From Pseudomonadota bacterium (lineage in GTDB: Bacteria > Pseudomonadota > Alphaproteobacteria > Sphingomonadales > Sphingomonadaceae): a DNA stretch of 33,301 bases. Under the pieces are notes generated by a model, which ran no database searches, was not told the DNA's origin, and saw only the letters and a program-made list of their open reading frames with translations. The stretch spans positions 1-33,301 of the forward strand of contig JAFECL010000013.1 in the NCBI GenBank assembly GCA_018242165.1, given 5' to 3'. Positions within the stretch are counted from its first letter, which is position 1. Each line of letters starts with the position of its first letter. A program made the translations under genes and the position numbers. Of this stretch, positions 26,270 through 33,301 are shown one piece after another.

Positions 26270-26769
26270 CGGGTCAGGGCCACCGCGAACTGATCGGCCA
26301 GTGTGGCCAGCGCGGCGGGGGCAATCGCACAGCCGGCCAGTTCGCCGCTGCCCTGCCAGGCCGGCGCGGCATCGGCCGGCGTGCCGGTCAGCGAGACCCG
26401 CAGGCGCCGCGCGCGGCAGCGATCGAACAGGTGCGGATGGCGCGGGGCCGAAGCCCAGTGCAGGGTGCGGATCGTCCCCTGCCTGTCGGCGGTGATCCCG
26501 CTGCTGTCGGGCCGCAACGCCAGTGCCACGTCGATCCGGTAGGGCGCATTGGTGGTGACCTGCACGCCATGGCGCTGCAAGGCTGCCGCCAGCGCCGTGG
26601 CGAAGGGCGCGGCCAGCTCTGGCGCAGCCTCGCCCTCGACCGGGGCCAGCCGTAGGGCCACGCGCGCCGGCACGGGCGATCCGGCCGTGGCGCCCGAGAT
26701 CAGGTGCGGCGGCACCGCCACCGCGCAGGCGCCCAGTGCCACCAGTGCCAGCACGGCCAGCCTTCTCAT
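26266..26769 (-). CDS. Predicted lipoprotein of unknown function
   Basis: 167 aa. The N-terminus MRRLAVLALVALGAC is a lipoprotein signal with the lipobox cysteine at C15, so it should be lipidated and anchored facing the periplasm. The mature part is Ala-rich with no recognised catalytic motif; IDVALALRPDSSGI and a late CAIAPAALATLADQF are the only distinctive stretches. ATG 26769 overlaps the response-regulator stop (ATGA), so the two genes are co-translated, which suggests a link to the CHASE2/OmpR signalling set. Confidence 0.8.
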   Translation of the reverse strand: MRRLAVLALVALGACAVAVPPHLISGATAGSPVPARVALRLAPVEGEAAPELAAPFATALAAALQRHGVQVTTNAPYRIDVALALRPDSSGITADRQGTIRTLHWASAPRHPHLFDRCRARRLRVSLTGTPADAAPAWQGSGELAGCAIAPAALATLADQFAVALTR

Positions 26770-27467
26770 GCCGCTTCCCCCCGTCCTTCGACGCTTTCCA
26801 GCCGGTAACCGAAGCCGAACACCGTCTGCAGGCTGAAGCCGCGATCAGGCCGCAGGTTCAGCTTGGCGCGCAGCCGCGAGATATGAACGTCGAGCGTACG
26901 CGTCTCGACCTCGGGGCTGTTCTGCCAGACCTTTTGCAGCATGTAGCCGCGCGACAGCGGGCGGTTGCAGTTCTCGAACAGCAACAGCGCCACCTCGAAT
27001 TCCTTGCGGGTCAGCTCGATCGGCTGGCCATCGCGGGTCAGGGTGCCTGAACCGCGATCGAAAGCAAAACTGCCGAAGGTGACGGTGGTGCTGGCCGCCG
27101 GCGGAGCGACCCGCCGCACCGCTGCGCGGGCACGGGCGCGCACCACCGCAGGATCCTCGGGCTTGATGATGAAATCGACCGCCCCGGCCTCCAGCGCAGC
27201 GATCACGTCCTCGCTGGCGGAACGGCTGGTCAGCATGATCACCGGCGGCGGCGCGGCGTGATGCTCGGCCATCCAGCCCAGCACGTCCAGCCCGCTCATC
27301 CCGGGCATGTTCCAGTCGAGCAGCACCAGATCGAAGGTCTCGCGCCGCAGCGCCGCGACCAGCCCCGCCCCACTGGAAAAGCGCTGGCAGCGTTCCCCCC
27401 CGGCCACCAGCGCAGCAATAATCGCGCTGACTTCCTCGGGATTATCGTCTACAACGGCAACCAGCAT
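26766..27467 (-). CDS. OmpR/PhoB-type response regulator
   Basis: 233 aa from ATG 27467. The receiver (~1-118) is intact: VAVVDDNPEEV, phospho-acceptor D51 in LVLLDWNMPGMSG, IMLTSRS, K in IIKPED. The C-terminal ~130-225 is a winged-helix Trans_reg_C domain (LTRKEFEVALLLFENCNRPLSRGYML, VETRTLDVHISRLRAKL, VFGFGYRLE). I prefer ATG 27467 because AAGG (27474-27477) is 6 nt upstream, whereas ATG 27473 is directly adjacent to it. It converges with the CHASE2 kinase across the lipoprotein gene and is its likely partner. Confidence 0.93.
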   Translation of the reverse strand: MLVAVVDDNPEEVSAIIAALVAGGERCQRFSSGAGLVAALRRETFDLVLLDWNMPGMSGLDVLGWMAEHHAAPPPVIMLTSRSASEDVIAALEAGAVDFIIKPEDPAVVRARARAAVRRVAPPAASTTVTFGSFAFDRGSGTLTRDGQPIELTRKEFEVALLLFENCNRPLSRGYMLQKVWQNSPEVETRTLDVHISRLRAKLNLRPDRGFSLQTVFGFGYRLESVEGRGEAA

Positions 27468-27556
27468 GGTCATCCTTTACGACCTGGGCAGCGGCCGGCG
27501 CAACCGAGGAAAGCTTATAAATACTATTTAGGCAGCGTTTTCCGAAGGATGCCGAG

Positions 27557-27611
27557 TTGCACGGGCGTTCAACAATTGCAAATGCGTTGCAACTGCAAAA
27601 TTGCGCTTGCA
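27557..27611. promoter_or_regulatory. TTGCA/TGCAA repeat cluster upstream of the OmpR-type regulator
   Basis: TTGCA occurs at 27557-27561, 27576-27580, 27587-27591 and 27607-27611, and its complement TGCAA at 27594-27598; two copies extend to the palindrome TTGCAA. Start-to-start spacings of 19, 11 and 20 bp are near one or two helical turns, as in arrays bound by OmpR-family regulators. It is 84-138 bp upstream of the regulator's own start. Confidence 0.4.
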
Positions 27612-27851
27612 TGGATCGCGTCACATTCTATTCAAGGACAGGCCCGAGCTACCCATCCGCGACCCGTGGTGGCTCGGGCAACCCGCCCAAATTACGCTCA
27701 ATTGAGCCGGAACCCCCTGCCCGCCAACGCACCGGGGGCGGGGTTGACGAGCAGGGAGGGCCGTGATGCCGTTGCGACCCACATCAGCGACCCGCTTGGC
27801 CCTTGGCACAAAACCGCCCGGAACGGGTGTAAACTGTGGTAAATTCGGTTA

Positions 27852-27869
27852 GGGAGGCGCCTGCCTCCC
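27852..27869 (+). repeat. Perfect hairpin upstream of the asparaginase gene
   Basis: GGGAGGC (27852-27858) and GCCTCCC (27863-27869) form a 7-bp stem with a 4-nt loop, ending 21 nt before ATG 27891. No T-run follows. It could be a leader structure or operator; function unknown. Confidence 0.45.
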
Positions 27870-27890
27870 CCATTTGCCTTGGAACCGACA

Positions 27891-28391
27891 ATGACCCAGA
27901 TCCTGGTGCTGACCACCGGCGGCACGATCGACAAGCTCTATTTCGACGCGCTCAGCCAATACCAGGTCGGCGAAACGGTAGTCGGCCGGGTGCTGGCCAC
28001 CGCCCGGGTCACCCACCCGCCCCGGATCGTCGAGTTGATGCGCAAGGACAGCCTCGAGCTGACCGGCGAGGATCGCACCATCATTGCCCAGGCCGTCGCC
28101 GAGGCGCCCGAAAGCCACATCGTCATCACCCACGGCACCGATACCATGGCCGATACCGCCCGCGCGCTGGCCACGGCCATTCCAGAGGTGCTGGAAAGCA
28201 AGACGGTGGTGCTGGTCGGCGCGCTGGCCCCGGCGCGCTTTGCCGAAAGCGATGCCCCCTTCAACCTGGGCATGGCCTTTGGTGCCGCGCAGAGCGCCCG
28301 CCCAGGGGTGTGGATCACCATGAACGGGCAGGTCTTCGATGGCCGCCATGTCCGCAAGGACCGCGCAATCGGCGCATTCGTGGGGAATTGA
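27891..28391 (+). CDS. Single-domain asparaginase-family protein
   Basis: 166 aa, half of a normal L-asparaginase (~330 aa). It carries both active-site motifs of the N-terminal domain: T12 in LTTGGTID and the T83-D84 pair in ITHGTDTMADTA, plus ALAPARFAESDAPFNLG near the end. The C-terminal domain, which completes the active site of the neighbouring subunit in type I/II enzymes, is absent, and the ORF ends in a proper stop with no remnant of it downstream. It may work as an altered oligomer or on another amide. ATG 27891 gives the natural MTQILVLTTGG start; TTG 27879 is possible. Confidence 0.87.
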   Translation: MTQILVLTTGGTIDKLYFDALSQYQVGETVVGRVLATARVTHPPRIVELMRKDSLELTGEDRTIIAQAVAEAPESHIVITHGTDTMADTARALATAIPEVLESKTVVLVGALAPARFAESDAPFNLGMAFGAAQSARPGVWITMNGQVFDGRHVRKDRAIGAFVGN

Positions 28392-28402
28392 GCGCCCCTG
28401 CG

Positions 28403-28431
28403 CTTTCCATTTGCCCCCGTCTGCCCTATAG
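28403..28431 (+). promoter_or_regulatory. Candidate promoter for purC
   Basis: CTTTCC (28403-28408), 17 bp, CTATAG (28426-28431), 84 bp upstream of the purC start. The layout matches the candidate infA promoter (CTTTCT-N17-CTATGG). Confidence 0.35.
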
Positions 28432-28515
28432 CAAGCCCATCGCCCCGGCCCCGCGCGCCCAGCCCGCCGCCGGGGCGTTTGATTTAGCCGGACCGGCCCC
28501 CTCGAAGGAAACCGC

Positions 28516-29301
28516 ATGATGTCGCGTCGCCGCCAGATTTACGAAGGCAAGGCCAAGATCCTTTACGAAGGGCCCGAGCCGGGCACGCTGATCCAGTATT
28601 TCAAGGATGATGCCACCGCCTTCAACGCCCAGAAAAAGGGCACGATCAACGGCAAGGGCGTGATCAACAACCGGATCAGCGAATATGTCTTCACCCGGCT
28701 GAACCATATCGGCATCCCCACCCATTTCATCCGCCGCCTGAACATGCGCGAACAGCTGGTGCGCCAGGTGGAGATCGTGCCGATCGAGGTAGTGGTCCGC
28801 AATGTTGCCGCCGGTTCGATCACCACGCGGCTGGGCATTCCCGAGGGTGAGCCGCTGCCGCACACCCTGATCGAATACTATTACAAGGACGATGCGCTGG
28901 GCGATCCGATGATCGCGGAGGAGCACATCGCCTGCTTCGGCTGGGCCAGCAACGAGGAAATGCACGACATTTCCAGCATGGCGATCCGGGTGAACGATTT
29001 CCTCTGCGGGATGTTCGCCGCGATCAACATCCGCCTGATCGACTTCAAGCTGGAATTCGGACGGATCTGGGATGGCGACTATAGCCGGATCATCCTGGCC
29101 GACGAGATCAGCCCCGACGGCTGCCGCCTGTGGGACATGACCACCGGCGAAAAGCTCGACAAGGATCGCTTCCGCCGCGACCTTGGCGGCGAGGAAGAGG
29201 CCTATCAGGAGGTTGCCCGGCGGCTGGGCCTGCTGCAGGAGGATGGCGGCCCCAGCCAGGTGTTCGACCTGAGCCACCACCGCAAGCTGCGCGGGAAATA
29301 G
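28516..29301 (+). CDS. purC: Phosphoribosylaminoimidazole-succinocarboxamide synthase (SAICAR synthetase)
   Basis: 261 aa, usual for Pur[16 protein letters not shown] is the ATP-binding N-terminus; [49 protein letters not shown] and [14 protein letters not shown] are the family signatures. It joins aspartate to CAIR using ATP in de novo purine synthesis. ATG 28516 is preceded by AAGGAAA; the in-frame ATG one codon later is an alternative. purS and purQ lie downstream on the same strand but are separated by two unrelated genes. Confidence 0.98.
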   Translation: MMSRRRQIYEGKAKILYEGPEPGTLIQYFKDDATAFNAQKKGTINGKGVINNRISEYVFTRLNHIGIPTHFIRRLNMREQLVRQVEIVPIEVVVRNVAAGSITTRLGIPEGEPLPHTLIEYYYKDDALGDPMIAEEHIACFGWASNEEMHDISSMAIRVNDFLCGMFAAINIRLIDFKLEFGRIWDGDYSRIILADEISPDGCRLWDMTTGEKLDKDRFRRDLGGEEEAYQEVARRLGLLQEDGGPSQVFDLSHHRKLRGK

Positions 29302-29302
29302 G

Positions 29303-29842
29303 GTGCTGCCAAGCCCGGCGGAGATTGTTGCCTTCTGGGCGGAAGCCGGCCCTGATCGCTGGTTTGCCAAGGATTCGGAATTCGACGCGGCGATCGCCGC
29401 GCGTTTTGCCGCGGCACATCACGCCGCCGCGCAGCGCAAACTGGATGGCTGGGCGGAAACCAGCGAGGGGGCGCTGGCGCTGCTACTGTTGCTCGACCAG
29501 TTTCCTCGCAACATCTTTCGCGGCTCGGCCCACGCCTTCGCCACCGACCCGCTGGCCCGAAACTTCGCCGAGCGGGCCATCGCCGCCGGGCACGATCGGG
29601 CGCAACCAGAGAGCCTGCGGGCCTTTTTCTACCTGCCGTTCGAGCATTCGGAAGCCCTGGCCGACCAGGAACGCTGCGTGGCCCTGTGCGCCGGCCTGCC
29701 CTTCGAGGCCGAACGCTGGGCGCGGGTGCACCGCGACATTATCGCGCGATTCGGCCGCTTTCCCCACCGCAACGCAACGCTGGGGCGGCTGACCACCCCT
29801 GAGGAGCAGGACTTTCTCGATGCGGGCGGATTCCATGGCTAG
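29303..29842 (+). CDS. DUF924 family protein
   Basis: 179 aa, helical, typical of DUF924 (distantly TPR-like). Recognisable segments are EIVAFWAEAGPDRWFAKD at the start, LLLLDQFPRNIFRGSAHAFATDPLA, YLPFEHSEALADQERCV and FGRFPHRNATLGR. The biochemical function is unknown. GTG 29303 begins one base after the purC stop, so it is very probably in the purC transcript. Confidence 0.9.
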   Translation: MLPSPAEIVAFWAEAGPDRWFAKDSEFDAAIAARFAAAHHAAAQRKLDGWAETSEGALALLLLLDQFPRNIFRGSAHAFATDPLARNFAERAIAAGHDRAQPESLRAFFYLPFEHSEALADQERCVALCAGLPFEAERWARVHRDIIARFGRFPHRNATLGRLTTPEEQDFLDAGGFHG

Positions 29843-29867
29843 GCCAGCAGCTTCACGAGGCCGCTGG

Positions 29868-32762
29868 ATGTCCACGCTGGCTCGGCTGGTGGCGGCTTTG
29901 CTGGCCGTGTCGTCCGGCGCGCCTGCGGCGCAGGCTGACGAGGTCCGCGCCAGCGCACCCCCCACCGCCGGCTGGGCCCTGCCCGCGTCCGACCTTGCGA
30001 TCGAGGCCGGCTATCAGCTGGGCACCCTGCCCAACGGCCTGCGCTATGCCATCCGCCGCAATGCCAACCCCGCCGGCACCGCGCTGGTGCGGCTGGTAGT
30101 CGAGGCCGGCTCGCTCGACGAGGATGACAGCCAGCGGGGCTATGCACATTTCGTCGAGCACATGGCCTTCCAGGGCAGCAGCCACGTTCCGCCGGGCGAG
30201 ATGGTTCGCCTGTTGGAACGGCAGGGGCTGGCCTTTGGCGCCGATACCAACGCCTCGACCTCGTACCGCGACACGATCTACAAGCTCGATCTGCCGCGGA
30301 GCGACCCGGCGCTGCTCGACACCGCGCTGATGCTGCTGCGCGAAACCGCCAGCGAGCTGAGCTTCGACCCTGCCCGGGTCGCCCGCGAACGCGGGGTGGT
30401 GCTGGCCGAACGGCGCGAGCGCGACAGCTGGGCGTTCCGTGCCGCGGTTGACCGCCAGCAGTTCACCGCCAGGGGCGCGCGGTTTGTCGAGCGGCTGCCG
30501 ATCGGCACTGTCGCCACGCTGGAGGCCGCCGATGCTGCGCGGCTGCGGGCCTTCTGGCAGGCCCATTACGTGCCGGGCCGCGCGGTGGTGATGGTGGTGG
30601 GCGATGTCGATCCGGCGCAGGCGCGCGCCGCAATCGAACGCCACTTCGCCGATTGGCACCCCGCCCCGCCCGCACCGCGCGGCACCGCCGGGCCGGTCAG
30701 CGCCGACCAGCAACCGCGCGAGAGCATCTATCTCGACCCCGCGCTGGGCGAGACGGTCAGCGTGCTGCGCCGCGACGCTTATCAGGACGAACCCGACAAC
30801 CGCGAAAGCCGCCGCCAGCACCTGTTGCGCGCGCTGGGCTATGCGATCGTCAACCGCCGGCTGCAACGGATCGCCCATCAGGCCCAGCCGCCATTCCAGG
30901 GCGCCTCGTTCGGCAGCAGCGACCTGTTCCGCGACGGGCGGATCACCGCGCTGAACGTCGAAACCGCGATCGGCAAATGGCCCGCCGGCCTCGCCGCCGC
31001 CAGCACCGAACTGCGCCGCGCGCTGGCACAGGGCTTTACCCGCGAAGAGCTGGACGAAGCGCTGGCCAATGCCCGCCGCGCGGCCGAGGATGCCGCCGCC
31101 GGGGCAAGCGGGCGGCACAATGCGGTGTTCGTCGGGGCGCTGGAGGCGCTGATCGACGACGAGGTAGTGCCGACCGACCCGGCCGCCAGCCTGGCCGATT
31201 TCAACCAGTTCGCTGCCACCATCACCCCGGCACAGGTGCTGGCGGCGCTGAAGTTCGAGGCCGTGCCGCTCGACGATCCGGCCCACCCGGCGCTGATCCG
31301 CTTCGAGGGGCGCACAGCCCCGGCCGGCGGCACAGCAGCACTGCGTGCAGCCTGGAATGCCTCGCTGGCGGTACCGGTTGCCGCTGCCGCCACCCACGCC
31401 ACCGGCCAGCTGGGCTATGCCAGCTTTGGCCCGGCGGGCCAGGTGATCAGCGACCGGCGCGACGAGCGGTTCGGCATCCGCCTGGTCCGTTTTGCCAACG
31501 GCGTGCGGTTGAGCCTGAAGCGCACGGGGATCGATCCCGACCGGGTCAGCCTGACCTATGCCATCGACGGCGGCGACCTGCTGCGCACCCGCGAGGCGCC
31601 GCTGGCCACGACCATGGCCGCCGCCCTGGGGGCCGGCGGGCTGGGGCTGCACAGCACCGACGAATTGCAGAGCCTGCTGGCCGGGCACACGGTGCGCCTG
31701 CCCTTCGGTTCGGGGCCCGACGCCTTCGGTGCCGCCGCCCAGACCACCCCGCGCGATCTGGCTCTGCAACTGCGGCTGCTGGCGGCGCTGATCAGCGATC
31801 CCGGCTATCGCCCCGAAGGCCAGCGGATGTGGCGCGACGGGGTCGACCGGCTTTACGCCATGCTAACCGCCACCCCCGGCGCGGCGCTGGCCGCGGCACA
31901 GGGCGGGCTGATTTCCGACAACGATCCGCGCTTCGCCCTGCCCACCAAGGCAGCGATGAAAGGGCTGACCTTTGCCGCGCTGAAGGCGGCAATCGCTGAC
32001 CGGCTGGCCCATGGCGCGCTGGAACTGGCGGTAGTGGGCGATATCGACGAGGCGGCGACGATCAAGGCGGTGGCCGAAACCCTGGGCGCGCTGCCCACGC
32101 GCGAAGCGGAATTCCGCACGTATGCCGAGGCCCGCCGCCGCAGCTTCACTACCGACCATCACCGCCGCGAGCTGCGCCACCAGGGGCCCGCCGATCAGGC
32201 GCTGGTGGCCGTCACCTGGCTGACCCGCGACGACAGCGACCCCGAAGCCAAGCAGGTGCTCAACCTGCTCGACCGGGTAATGCGGATCGAACTGAACGAG
32301 GCGCTGCGCGAAAAGCTGGGCAAATCCTATTCGCCCTTCTCAGCCAGCGATCCCTCGCGTGTCTGGCCGGGCTGGGGCACCTTTACCGTGCAGGCCAGCT
32401 GCGATCCGCGCGAGGTGGACGTGGTCGAGGCGGCCATCGCTGCGGCGGTCGAACGGCTCAAGGCCCAGCCTGTCAGCGCCGACCTGCTGACCCGCGCGCG
32501 CGAACCCCTGCTGCAAAGCATCGACAATGCGCTGAAGAGCGATGGCGGCTGGCTGCTGCTGGCAGCCGACGCCCAGCGCCACCCCGACCGGCTGGAGCGT
32601 CAGGCCCGCGCCCGCGAACGGTTGCTGGCCGTTACCCCGCAGGCGATCATGGCGGCGGCGCGGCTCTACCTGGTGCCCGAACGCGCACTACCGGTGCGGG
32701 TGCTGCCCGCCGCCAGGGCCGCCAGCCCGCCCCCGCCGCCGGCCAGTCCACCGGCGAAATGA
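29868..32762 (+). CDS. M16 family zinc metalloprotease (pitrilysin/PqqL-like), exported
   Basis: About 964 aa. After an N-terminal signal peptide, the first M16 domain has the inverted zinc motif H94-F-V-E97-H98 and the third ligand E181 (with E174 seven residues before it) in ARERGVVLAERRE. Later segments (YVPGRAVVMVVGDVDP, LRHQGPADQALVAVTWLTRDD and the KLGKSYSP region) match the inactive M16 repeats. The C-terminus is Pro/Ala-rich. The protein should be periplasmic or outer-membrane associated. ATG 29868 gives a compact signal peptide (MSTLARLVAALL... ending AQA) with GAGG 7 nt upstream; ATGs at 29820 (AGGA 8 nt upstream) and 29835 would add 16 or 11 residues. Confidence 0.92.
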   Translation: MSTLARLVAALLAVSSGAPAAQADEVRASAPPTAGWALPASDLAIEAGYQLGTLPNGLRYAIRRNANPAGTALVRLVVEAGSLDEDDSQRGYAHFVEHMAFQGSSHVPPGEMVRLLERQGLAFGADTNASTSYRDTIYKLDLPRSDPALLDTALMLLRETASELSFDPARVARERGVVLAERRERDSWAFRAAVDRQQFTARGARFVERLPIGTVATLEAADAARLRAFWQAHYVPGRAVVMVVGDVDPAQARAAIERHFADWHPAPPAPRGTAGPVSADQQPRESIYLDPALGETVSVLRRDAYQDEPDNRESRRQHLLRALGYAIVNRRLQRIAHQAQPPFQGASFGSSDLFRDGRITALNVETAIGKWPAGLAAASTELRRALAQGFTREELDEALANARRAAEDAAAGASGRHNAVFVGALEALIDDEVVPTDPAASLADFNQFAATITPAQVLAALKFEAVPLDDPAHPALIRFEGRTAPAGGTAALRAAWNASLAVPVAAAATHATGQLGYASFGPAGQVISDRRDERFGIRLVRFANGVRLSLKRTGIDPDRVSLTYAIDGGDLLRTREAPLATTMAAALGAGGLGLHSTDELQSLLAGHTVRLPFGSGPDAFGAAAQTTPRDLALQLRLLAALISDPGYRPEGQRMWRDGVDRLYAMLTATPGAALAAAQGGLISDNDPRFALPTKAAMKGLTFAALKAAIADRLAHGALELAVVGDIDEAATIKAVAETLGALPTREAEFRTYAEARRRSFTTDHHRRELRHQGPADQALVAVTWLTRDDSDPEAKQVLNLLDRVMRIELNEALREKLGKSYSPFSASDPSRVWPGWGTFTVQASCDPREVDVVEAAIAAAVERLKAQPVSADLLTRAREPLLQSIDNALKSDGGWLLLAADAQRHPDRLERQARARERLLAVTPQAIMAAARLYLVPERALPVRVLPAARAASPPPPPASPPAK

Positions 32763-32770
32763 GCCACGCC

Positions 32771-32802
32771 CTTGCCCCGGCGCCATGGCCGCGCCATAGG
32801 GC
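32771..32802 (+). promoter_or_regulatory. Candidate promoter for purSQ
   Basis: CTTGCC (32771-32776), 18 bp, CATAGGGC (32795-32802), ending 36 bp before purS. Identical in both blocks and in spacing to the candidate tRNA-Phe promoter at 13825-13856. Confidence 0.4.
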
Positions 32803-32838
32803 GCGCGTGATTCCCCGGCACATAGAAAGGCCCCGCCC

Positions 32839-33075
32839 ATGAAGGTTCGCGTCTACGTCAGCCTGAAGAACGGCGTGCTCGATCCGCAGGGCCGGGCGAT
32901 CCACCACGCGATCGAGGCACTGGGCTTCGCCGGGGTGGAAGATGTCCGCGCCGGCCGGCTGTTCGAGCTGGAAGTGGCCGACAGCGTCACCGACGAGGCG
33001 CTGGACCAGATCGCCCGCCAGTTGCTGGCCAACATGGTGATCGAGAACTACCGGATCGAACGGGTGGCCCAATGA
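32839..33075 (+). CDS. purS: Phosphoribosylformylglycinamidine synthase subunit PurS
   Basis: 78 aa, standard for Pur[30 protein letters not shown] is the family signature. PurS bridges PurQ (glutaminase) and PurL in the three-part FGAM synthase of de novo purine synthesis. ATG 32839 has AGAAAGG upstream. The stop overlaps the purQ start (ATGA). Confidence 0.97.
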   Translation: MKVRVYVSLKNGVLDPQGRAIHHAIEALGFAGVEDVRAGRLFELEVADSVTDEALDQIARQLLANMVIENYRIERVAQ

Positions 33076-33301
33076 GCCGGTTCAGCGCCGCCGTCATCAC
33101 CTTCCCCGGCTCGAACTGCGACCGCGACATGGCGGTGGCCATCGAGCAGATCAGCGGCGGCACCGTCCACCGCGTGTGGCACGGCGATGCCGGGCTGCCC
33201 CAGGGCCTCGATTTCATCGCCCTGCCCGGCGGCTTTTCCTACGGCGACTATCTGCGCAGCGGCGCCATGGCGGCGCGCAGCCCGGTGATGCGCGCGGTGG
33301 T
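33072..33301 (+). CDS. purQ: Phosphoribosylformylglycinamidine synthase subunit PurQ (5' part)
   Basis: The first 76 codons are present and the gene runs off the window. [20 protein letters not shown] and [17 protein letters not shown] are typical class I glutamine amidotransferase PurQ motifs. The catalytic nucleophile cysteine lies beyond the end. PurQ releases ammonia from glutamine for PurL. It is coupled to purS by a 4-nt overlap. Confidence 0.96.
   Translation, partial: MSRFSAAVITFPGSNCDRDMAVAIEQISGGTVHRVWHGDAGLPQGLDFIALPGGFSYGDYLRSGAMAARSPVMRAV

Larger units (their letters stand above)
27474..27890. other. 417-bp intergenic region with motif clusters
   Basis: The longest non-coding stretch here, between divergent genes. 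It contains a TTGCA/TGCAA cluster (27557-27611), a perfect 12-bp palindrome GCTCAATTGAGC (27696-27707), an imperfect G/C hairpin (about 27710-27745) without a T-run, and a perfect 7-bp hairpin (27852-27869) close to the asparaginase start. No convincing protein-coding frame was found. Promoters for both flanking genes must lie here. Confidence 0.55.

Noticed and set aside
28391-28404. Short hairpin AGCGC-CCCT-GCGCT after the asparaginase gene as a terminator
   Set aside because: Only 5 bp of stem and a poor T-run; it overlaps the candidate purC promoter.

Overview
The window is a high-GC, very densely packed chromosomal segment from an alphaproteobacterium, most likely a sphingomonad (Sphingomonadaceae/Erythrobacteraceae). 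This rests on gene content, not on a database search. The pointers are the infA-maf-RNase E/G-like-yacG-tRNA-Phe block, an EL222-type LOV-HTH photoreceptor, a TonB-dependent receptor with a signal peptide, the purC/purS/purQ arrangement, and frequent ATGA/GTGA overlaps. I see no insertion sequence, phage gene, CRISPR array or integrase. This is core chromosome with a sensory-rich middle section.

Layout. 1-153: tail of an unidentified gene and a strong intrinsic terminator. 214-4582 (+): a metabolic run of BioF2-like GNAT acyltransferase, JmjC/cupin-like dioxygenase, TesB thioesterase, carboxymuconolactone-decarboxylase-like protein and SDR. 4584-7599 (-): uvrC with a Cds1-like PLP enzyme. 7715-9187 (+): WS/DGAT acyltransferase, sharing a CTAG stop with a TonB-dependent receptor (9184-11670, -). 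11829-13989 (+): infA, maf, minimal RNase E/G, yacG, tRNA-Phe. 13952-15615 (-): folE and an FAD oxidoreductase whose last codons lie antisense inside the tRNA gene.

15754-20735 is a sensory island. It holds a blue-light LOV-LuxR protein, a LuxR regulator with a receiver-like domain lacking all phosphorylation residues, and an operon encoding a dimerisation/histidine-phosphotransfer (DHp)-only mini-protein, an H-NOX haem sensor and an HNOBA-histidine kinase-receiver hybrid. A divergent receiver-MarR response regulator faces this operon across an AT-rich, repeat-bearing promoter region. I infer a nitric-oxide (or O2/redox) sensing circuit placed beside a light sensor; the stand-alone DHp protein is the least familiar part.

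20736-22747: an XRE-cupin regulator and a divergent omega-aminotransferase flank a perfect 18-bp palindrome that is very probably their operator. 22814-27467: a second signalling set of LysM-FecR protein and CHASE2-PAS histidine kinase (+), converging on an OmpR-type response regulator and a lipoprotein (-). 27891-33301 (+): single-domain asparaginase, purC, DUF924 protein, M16 metalloprotease, purS and the start of purQ; two unrelated genes sit between purC and purSQ.

Convergent genes are packed to the limit: two pairs share a CTAG so that both stop codons overlap, one pair abuts with no gap, one has a single base between, and one gene ends inside a tRNA. Only one convergent junction (17092-17165) has room for a clear hairpin. 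All functional calls rest on motif recognition by eye; no alignment or structure prediction was run.
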